Source: Candidatus Aminicenantota bacterium
Lineage (GTDB): Bacteria; Acidobacteriota; Aminicenantia; Aminicenantales; UBA8522
Reading direction: 5' to 3'
DNA: 64,000 bases
Assembly (NCBI GenBank): GCA_017886205.1
Contig: JAFNEO010000039.1
Location: 1-64,000 of the forward strand
A program made the translations under genes and the position numbers. The notes below the pieces were generated by a model. That model had not been told where the DNA came from, searched no databases, and saw nothing but the letters and a program-made list of their open reading frames with translations. Positions 58,478 to 64,000 of this stretch are shown here, piece by piece; positions within the stretch are counted from its first letter, which is position 1, and every line of letters begins with the position of its first letter.

Positions 58478-58972
58478 TCATTTCCCATCACCGAGGAATA
58501 GGATGGACGAGGGCCAGCGGGTTTTGAGCTTTTTGGCCCACCCGGCCAATAGCTTTCTTGGATCATCTTTGGTTGTCTTGACGAAAAGGCCGGCCCGGAA
58601 CGAGCCCGTCCGCATCTTCTCCAGGGATGCAGAATGCGGGCAGGCTGCTTGATCGTCACAATCCGTGCAGTCGGCGATGTTCTTCTTGGCCACGCAGACT
58701 CTCATCGGGCATTCCTCCCAGCCGCCGCCTTTCCGGCAACCGGCGCATAGCGGTGTCGCCTTGATCGCCGCCAGCCCCTTAAGGAATTCCTTGAAATCAA
58801 AGATTTTTGGCGCCCAGTTTTTCAGGTCGTAATTCTTGATGACCTCTTCGTATCGCGCGCTGAGTTCCTGAAGCGTGCCGTTGCCGACCACACAGCTTCC
58901 ACACCAGATCCCGCAATACCCGACCTGATCCTTCACCCGGTCATATGCCGCTGTCTTCTTCCCGCTTTTCAT
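58478..58972 (-). CDS. DUF3795 cysteine-rich protein
   Basis: 164 aa from the ATG at 58972, with GGGAGG upstream. Thirteen cysteines, among them VGYCGIWCGSCVV near the start, ATPLCAGCRKGGG, CPMRVCVAKK and ADCTDCDDQAACPHS, fit DUF3795, a family of probable zinc- or iron-sulfur-binding proteins that is common in anaerobes. Function unknown. A longer open frame on the 5' side has no ribosome site. The 157 bases between mgsA and this gene hold nothing that I recognise. Confidence 0.8.
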   Translation of the reverse strand: MKSGKKTAAYDRVKDQVGYCGIWCGSCVVGNGTLQELSARYEEVIKNYDLKNWAPKIFDFKEFLKGLAAIKATPLCAGCRKGGGWEECPMRVCVAKKNIADCTDCDDQAACPHSASLEKMRTGSFRAGLFVKTTKDDPRKLLAGWAKKLKTRWPSSILFLGDGK

Positions 58973-59106
58973 GCGTCGCCTCCCTGGGAAGAGATAGCAC
59001 GGACGGCAACTAGGGTCAACAGGTGCCGAAGCCAGGCTTGTATCCTTGTCAGGAACGTCTTGCATGTAAAGAAAGGCTGGTGTATGTGATAGCTAAGAGG
59101 AGAGAA

Positions 59107-61107
59107 ATGAAACGGTTCTTAAGGATGGCCTTATGGCCTCTATTCACTCTGTTTGCCGCGCTTGTGTTGGCCGCACCCGTTTTCTCCCAGCCGATGGAGA
59201 TCACTGTCTGCACGGTCAGTCACACCGACAAGGACGCGGACGAAAGCCTGGAGCTTTTCAAGCAGATCGGCATAACGAGCATCCAGACGTACATCTCCTG
59301 GAACAAGGTCGAAAAAGAGCGCGGAGTCATGGACTGGTCTGAATACGACGCCGACGCCGCCCTGTTTAAAAAGCACGGCCTGAAGTGGGTCCCGTTTGTC
59401 ATCGCAGGGCCTTGGTATGTGACGCCGGAATTCGTTCGCCAAGACCCGGATATTGTCATGCTCCGGTGCCTAGAGCACGGCCGGGAGAGTGCCATCCCTT
59501 CGCTCTGGAGCCCACGGCTTCGAGAGTACGTGCGCGAGTATTTAAAAAGGTTCGCCGAGCACTACCTGCCCCAGGGTGTCCTGGAGTCGATCAACCTGGG
59601 AATCACCGGCGACTATGGCGAAGCCATTTATTCGGTCATCGGCAATTGGCCGGGTGAATACCACTCCCATGGGGGATTCTGGTGCGGCGATGCACTGGCC
59701 GCCGCGGATTTCCGCCGGGCGATGAAGGAATCATACGGCGGGGATATCGCAGCCCTAAACCACGCCTGGAAAAGCACCCATAGGTCGTTTGCAGAGGTGA
59801 CGCCTTTTCTCCCGGCGAAAGCGCCCTCGGCACGCGCCCGGCTCGAGTTCCTCCGCTGGTACAGGGATTCAATGACCCGCTACGCCGACTTCTGGCTGGC
59901 CGCGGCGCGCGAGCTCTTCCCCGATACCGAGATCTACCTCTGCACCGGCGGCGACATGGCACCTGAGCACGGCTCTGACTTCAGCGCCCAGGCCGAGGTG
60001 GCCTCGAAATACGGCGCCGGCATCCGCATCACCAACGAGGCCAGTTCCTTCCCACAGAATTTCGCCCTGACGAGGCTGGTCGGGTCGGCCGGCCGCTTTT
60101 ACGGCGCCTATTTCGGACACGAGCCGGCCTCGGCCGTAACTCCGATCGGGATGCTCGGCCGGATGTTCAATGCAGTAACGTCCGGCGCTCGCCAGCTTTT
60201 CCTCTATAACACTCCCGAGCTGGCGTCCGAGCACGGCGGCAAGCTCAGCCTCGGAGAGGGCGGTCTCTTCCATCTCCGGTATAAAGACTGGCAGAAGACG
60301 GCCGTTCCGGTCATCGATGTCGGCCTCCTCTATCCGACATCTTCTGACACCCACGCCATCCGGGAATACGGGACTTTCCGGGACCTGGCCGCGGAGGTCC
60401 GGCATTTCCTCGATTTTGACCTTCTGGACGAAAGGCTCGTCCAAGAGGGCGCACTGGCGAAGATCCGGGTTCTGGTCATGGCCGGCGCGGACATCCTCGA
60501 AGCGGCCACCCTGGATAAAATCACCGCCTGGGTCTCGGCAGGAGGTCTGCTTTTTGTCCTTAATAGCCGGCCGCAGGACTGGGACGGTGAGAACAGTTCC
60601 TTTGATGCTTTTTTGGGCTTTGCCCCAGGATCAGACGAGATCAGGGGCATCACCGAAATGGCGGTCGATGAGGTCGAGCGGCTCCCTTCGCTCGCCTCGC
60701 TGCCTCCGATCTTTGTGTCCCGGGCCTTCACCGGACTGGCCGCTGATATCGAGCCGTACTTGTCCATGCGCTATGCGGGCAAGGGCAGAGTCGCCTGGCG
60801 CCGGAGGGTGGGGGAGGGCTTTGTCTATGCCTATTTCGGGCCGATGGACTTGAAGCAAAGGGAAGACAGCTGGATGGTGGCCTACAACATTCCTTTTCGC
60901 TTCCTAAAGGACGGGATCGAAGATTGCGCCCGCCGCGGCCTCCTAAGAAAAGTCCCGCTGAGTCTGAACCTCACCGTCTCGGACGTTTACCTCGTGGAGA
61001 CAACTGAAGGTCTGCTGGCGCTGAACATGAGCGAAGAGACAAAAAAACTCGGTTCGGACACTGGACGTATCGAAATCCCCGGCCGGAGCCTGATCAAGAT
61101 CAAATAA
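59107..61107 (+). CDS. Exported GH42-like glycoside hydrolase
   Basis: 666 aa from 59107 (GAGGAGAGAA before it), with a signal peptide (WPLFTLFAALVLAAPVFSQ). The first 400 residues form a TIM barrel: IGITSIQTYISWNKVEKERG, WVPFVIAGPWYVTP and LGITGDYGEAIYSVIGNWPG, with Glu as possible acid/base, and IRITNEASSFPQNFA with Glu as possible nucleophile. Later, VGLLYPTSSDTHAI and IRVLVMAGADILEAATLDKI look like the trimerisation domain of GH42 beta-galactosidases. Distance from known members seems large, so the family is given with reserve. Substrate perhaps plant or host galactosides. A GH95 gene follows after a small opposite gene. Confidence 0.7.
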   Translation: MKRFLRMALWPLFTLFAALVLAAPVFSQPMEITVCTVSHTDKDADESLELFKQIGITSIQTYISWNKVEKERGVMDWSEYDADAALFKKHGLKWVPFVIAGPWYVTPEFVRQDPDIVMLRCLEHGRESAIPSLWSPRLREYVREYLKRFAEHYLPQGVLESINLGITGDYGEAIYSVIGNWPGEYHSHGGFWCGDALAAADFRRAMKESYGGDIAALNHAWKSTHRSFAEVTPFLPAKAPSARARLEFLRWYRDSMTRYADFWLAAARELFPDTEIYLCTGGDMAPEHGSDFSAQAEVASKYGAGIRITNEASSFPQNFALTRLVGSAGRFYGAYFGHEPASAVTPIGMLGRMFNAVTSGARQLFLYNTPELASEHGGKLSLGEGGLFHLRYKDWQKTAVPVIDVGLLYPTSSDTHAIREYGTFRDLAAEVRHFLDFDLLDERLVQEGALAKIRVLVMAGADILEAATLDKITAWVSAGGLLFVLNSRPQDWDGENSSFDAFLGFAPGSDEIRGITEMAVDEVERLPSLASLPPIFVSRAFTGLAADIEPYLSMRYAGKGRVAWRRRVGEGFVYAYFGPMDLKQREDSWMVAYNIPFRFLKDGIEDCARRGLLRKVPLSLNLTVSDVYLVETTEGLLALNMSEETKKLGSDTGRIEIPGRSLIKIK

Positions 61108-61121
61108 CTCGGCCAAATCGT

Positions 61122-61595
61122 TCAGAATCCCATGCCGAACGCCACGCCGAGGCTGACATAATTGTGGGCCGAGAGGGGAACGGCGATGAGGGTAATCCGG
61201 GAGTTTCTGGACCGGTAGCCGACCTGGATTTTCGGGGCAATCTTCTCGGAGGAATCGCTGTTCGAAAACCTGGAGAACCAAAACCTCTTGATTGCTCCTA
61301 CACCGAGGGTGAAGCGGCCGATCCGGAGATTGACCACGACCCCTGGGACGACGTAATAGCTGTCGAACCTGAAATTGGATCCCCAGAGCGTCACTTCGGG
61401 ATTGATCGACCACCTCGTCCCGAGAGGAAGCAGGAGTTCGGCGCCCAGGGTCAGCCAGTACGGGGAGATCCTCTCTTTGGTCATGACGCCCAAGTTGGCG
61501 AAGGCCCCGATTCTCTGACCTTCCGCCCGCGCGGGCTGCGGGGCCCAGGCAGAAAGGATGCCGGTGACGAGGACAAAAGAAAAAACGCGTTTCAT
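61122..61595 (-). CDS. Small outer-membrane beta-barrel-like protein
   Basis: 157 aa with a signal peptide (FSFVLVTGILSAWAPQPARA). The rest alternates polar and apolar residues in strands of 8-10 (YWLTLGAELLLPLGTRWSIN, GVVVNLRIGRFTLGVGAIKR, YVSLGVAFGMGF) and ends in phenylalanine, as outer-membrane barrels do. Perhaps eight strands. AGGGAGAATCGA precedes the ATG. Convergent with the GH42-like gene, 14 bases apart. Function unknown. Confidence 0.65.
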   Translation of the reverse strand: MKRVFSFVLVTGILSAWAPQPARAEGQRIGAFANLGVMTKERISPYWLTLGAELLLPLGTRWSINPEVTLWGSNFRFDSYYVVPGVVVNLRIGRFTLGVGAIKRFWFSRFSNSDSSEKIAPKIQVGYRSRNSRITLIAVPLSAHNYVSLGVAFGMGF

Positions 61596-61782
61596 TCGAT
61601 TCTCCCTGAGCGAGCGGCGATAACCTTCATCGTCCTACTGCAATAGAGCGGAATTATAGGGCCGAAACGCTCCTGAATCAACACCGGGAGTAGGGCCGAT
61701 CTATGTGCTTGAATCCGGTGGAAACCTAGTGTATGAGGAAGACATACACAATGATCAAAAGAGCGGAAAGAAAGGAAAGGCT

Positions 61783-64000
61783 ATGCGAACCCTGGGGCTG
61801 AAGAAATCGTTTCCATTCGCCTTTAGATTCACCTTGATTCTCAGTGCCGGCCTCGCTGTCATGGGGAACGCCAGTCCAGGGGAAGGCGGAGACGGAATCA
61901 TGGCGGATCTGAACGATTGGGCGAACCTCAAGCTTTGGTACTCACGTCCGGCATCGAAGTGGACGGAAGCGCTGCCCGTCGGGAACGGCCGCCTTGGGGC
62001 GATGGTCTTCGGGAAGACCGACGAAGAGCGCATCCAGTTCAACGAGGAGACCTACTGGAGCGGCGGGCCGTATTCCCAGACTGTCAAAGGTGGATACAAT
62101 GCGCTTCCCGAGATCCAAAAGCTTATTTTTGACGGCGACTATATCAAGGCCCACCGGCTTTTCGGCCGGCACCTGATGGGCTACCCGGTCGAACAACAGA
62201 AGTACCAGTCGCTGGGAGACCTGATCTTGAAGTTTGCTGCTGGTGGAGAAGTCCAGGACTACAGGCGTGAGCTCGACCTCGACACAGCTGTTGCCGCCGT
62301 GGGCTACACCCAGCAGGGCGTCCGGTATGTCCGCGAGGTCTTCTCGAGCCCAATCGATCAGGCGATCGTCGTGCGCCTGACGGCGGACCAACCTGGAAGC
62401 ATCAGTTTTACGGCCGAGCTCAGGGGCTGCCGGAATGAGGCTCATTCCAACTATGCCACTGATTATTTCCAGATGGATGGGTATGGCGATGACGGTCTGG
62501 TCGTGCGGGGGAAATCGGCCGATTACCTGGGCGTGGAAGGGAAGATCAGGTACCGGGCTCGGCTCAAGGCCGTGCCGGCGGGCGGCCGGATGGTCGTCGA
62601 CGGGCCGTATCTGAAAATATCCGGCGCCGACGCCCTGACGCTGTACTTGGCCGCCGCCACCAATTTCGTCAACTACAAGGACGTCAGCGGAGATCCTCAG
62701 GCCCGGGTGGACGCTGTGCTGGAGGCGCTCGGGAAAAGATCTTATGAAGACATCAAGGCCGAGCATATCCAGGAGCACCGCCGGCTGTTCCGCCGCGCCG
62801 CGATCCACCTTCCCGCCGGTCCGACTTCCGATCTCCCCACCGACGAGAGGCTGGCTGCGTTCGACGGCGCCAGCGACCCGGCCCTGGCAGCGCTCTATTT
62901 CCAGTTCGGCCGGTATCTCCTCATCTCCTCGTCGCGGCCGGGCACCCAACCCGCGAATCTCCAGGGCATTTGGAACGAATCCATGAACCCGTCCTGGGAC
63001 TCAAAGTACACGACCAACATCAACACCGAGATGAACTACTGGCCGGCCGAAGTCGGCAACCTGAGCGAATGCACGGAGCCGCTCTTCCGAATGGTCAAGG
63101 AGTTGACCGAACAGGGCCGGGAGGTCGCCCGCGAGCACTACGGCGCGGGCGGATGGGTCTTCCATCAGAATACCGACCTCTGGCGGGTGGCCGCGCCGAT
63201 GGACGGTCCGGACTGGGGGGCATTCACGACCGGCGGAGCCTGGCTGTGCACGCATCTCTGGGAACACTATCTCTTCAGTGGCGATGTCGAGTTCTTGCGC
63301 GGTTCTTACCCGTTGATGAAAGGCTCTGTCGAGTTCTTCCTCGACTTCCTGGTTGAGCACCCGAAATACGGCTGGCTGGTCACCAACCCCTCGACCTCGC
63401 CCGAGAATTTCCCGGCCTGGCCGGGAAACGACCCGTTTTACGACGAGGCCTGCGCCTGGATGAGCCCGGGGACGACCATCTGCGCCGGTTCGACGATCGA
63501 CATGCAGATCCTGAGCGACCTCTTCGGCTATGTGGCCGAGGCGGCGGAAATTCTGGGCGTTGATCCAGAGTTCCGAAAGGTCGTCCTGGAGAAACGCGGC
63601 CGTCTCGCGCCCATGAAGATCGGGAAAAACGGCGACCTCCAGGAATGGCTCGAGGATTGGGGACAGAAGGAAGAAAGCCACCGTCACATCTCTAACCTCT
63701 ACGGGCTCTATCCCGGGAATCAGATCTCCTTAAAGCGAACGTCGGAGCTTGCCAAAGGATGTCGCGCGGTCTTAGAGCAACGGGGGCTCGAGGGCAACGG
63801 CTGGTCCTCCGCCTGGAAGATGGCCTGTTGGGCGAGGCTGGCTGAGCCGATAAAAGCGCTCGAGAACTTCAACTACTGCGTTCACAACTACACCCTGCCA
63901 AACCTTTTTTCCATCTGCTCGAAAGCCATGCAGGTGGACGGATCGTTCGGCGTTACGGCGGCCGTCGCCGAGATGCTCCTCCAGTCCCATGAGGGCGAAC
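61783..64000 (+). CDS. GH95 alpha-L-fucosidase-type hydrolase, exported, 3' end outside window
   Basis: The first 739 residues are in the window, the frame is open at the edge. After a signal (FRFTLILSAGLAVMGNAS) comes the GH95 N-domain, LWYSRPASKWTEALPVGNGR and FNEETYWSGGPYSQ. The (alpha/alpha)6 barrel follows with KYTTNINTEMNYWPAEVGNL (the two active-site Asn), NPSTSPENF with the acid Glu, and MQVDGSFG with the Asp that acts with the Asn pair. So all known catalytic residues are present. Members release alpha-1,2-fucose or alpha-L-galactose from glycans. GAAAGGAAAGGCT precedes the ATG. With the GH42-like enzyme upstream it points to use of fucosylated or galactosylated polymers. Confidence 0.94.
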   Translation, partial: MRTLGLKKSFPFAFRFTLILSAGLAVMGNASPGEGGDGIMADLNDWANLKLWYSRPASKWTEALPVGNGRLGAMVFGKTDEERIQFNEETYWSGGPYSQTVKGGYNALPEIQKLIFDGDYIKAHRLFGRHLMGYPVEQQKYQSLGDLILKFAAGGEVQDYRRELDLDTAVAAVGYTQQGVRYVREVFSSPIDQAIVVRLTADQPGSISFTAELRGCRNEAHSNYATDYFQMDGYGDDGLVVRGKSADYLGVEGKIRYRARLKAVPAGGRMVVDGPYLKISGADALTLYLAAATNFVNYKDVSGDPQARVDAVLEALGKRSYEDIKAEHIQEHRRLFRRAAIHLPAGPTSDLPTDERLAAFDGASDPALAALYFQFGRYLLISSSRPGTQPANLQGIWNESMNPSWDSKYTTNINTEMNYWPAEVGNLSECTEPLFRMVKELTEQGREVAREHYGAGGWVFHQNTDLWRVAAPMDGPDWGAFTTGGAWLCTHLWEHYLFSGDVEFLRGSYPLMKGSVEFFLDFLVEHPKYGWLVTNPSTSPENFPAWPGNDPFYDEACAWMSPGTTICAGSTIDMQILSDLFGYVAEAAEILGVDPEFRKVVLEKRGRLAPMKIGKNGDLQEWLEDWGQKEESHRHISNLYGLYPGNQISLKRTSELAKGCRAVLEQRGLEGNGWSSAWKMACWARLAEPIKALENFNYCVHNYTLPNLFSICSKAMQVDGSFGVTAAVAEMLLQSHEGE

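Noticed and set aside
1-64000. tRNA or rRNA genes, CRISPR arrays, prophage, replication origin
   Set aside because: Reading both strands, I found no T-loop plus acceptor pattern, no regularly spaced short repeats, no phage structural genes and no DnaA-box cluster. A tool-based scan could still reveal a missed tRNA.

Overview
The window is one GC-rich bacterial chromosome segment, apart from a few AT-richer accessory patches. It carries about 55 genes on both strands. I found no rRNA or tRNA gene, no CRISPR array, no replication origin and no intact transposase. Many products have Sec, lipoprotein or Tat-type leaders, and there is a beta-barrel-like protein and a multihaem cytochrome, so the cell is probably diderm. 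The mix of exported amidohydrolases, DUF1080/ThuA/Gfo-Idh-MocA sugar genes, bacillithiol synthesis and hgcAB suggests an anaerobic, heterotrophic member of the Acidobacteriota/Aminicenantes type. That placement is inference from gene content; no marker gene here settles it.

Layout. 0-6.7 kb: a dispersed repeat, a metzincin-TPR lipoprotein, an exported arginine-deiminase-family enzyme and an LsrF-like aldolase/zinc dehydrogenase/VOC trio. 6.7-13 kb: uvrA, then a DUF3311-symporter-M20D peptidase-mntP operon. 13-16.3 kb: a Tat-type sugar oxidoreductase, DUF1080 and ThuA operon. 16.3-18.4 kb: a MarR-type regulator followed by hgcA and hgcB, the corrinoid protein and ferredoxin pair required for mercury methylation. 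A palindrome overlaps the predicted promoter. 18.4-20.5 kb: an exported amidohydrolase and a TPR lipoprotein. 20.5-24.75 kb: an accessory island of nested direct repeats around a Ser/Thr kinase-TPR gene and an AT-rich creatininase gene, the latter followed by an integron attC-like hairpin and a group II intron fragment.

24.8-30.5 kb: an operon of three amidohydrolase paralogues, two of which have lost metal ligands, plus a beta-lactamase-fold hydrolase. 30.6-38.3 kb: a tightly packed operon for bacillithiol synthesis (exported LmbE-like protein, bshC, bshB1, bshA) ending in a sodium/solute symporter. 38.4-44.5 kb: DUF2911, a PAS protein, an M24 aminopeptidase and a glycosyltransferase pair. 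44.7-48.7 kb: a seven-haem membrane cytochrome c, a small cytochrome-b-like protein and ApbE. 48.9-52.8 kb: a second sugar cluster (two Gfo/Idh/MocA proteins and a xylose-isomerase-like barrel). 53-58.3 kb: a mosaic with a PIN toxin-antitoxin pair, tandem quinone-oxidoreductase paralogues, and remnants of a nitroreductase and of arsC. 57.8-64 kb: methylglyoxal synthase, DUF3795, a GH42-like hydrolase and a GH95 fucosidase that runs off the window.

The most notable system is the regulator-hgcA-hgcB operon: a predicted methylmercury-forming module whose control region can be read directly. Next are the repeat-bounded island with a solitary integron-like cassette, and an approximately 150-250 bp dispersed repeat that seems to have taken over the start of the multihaem cytochrome gene.
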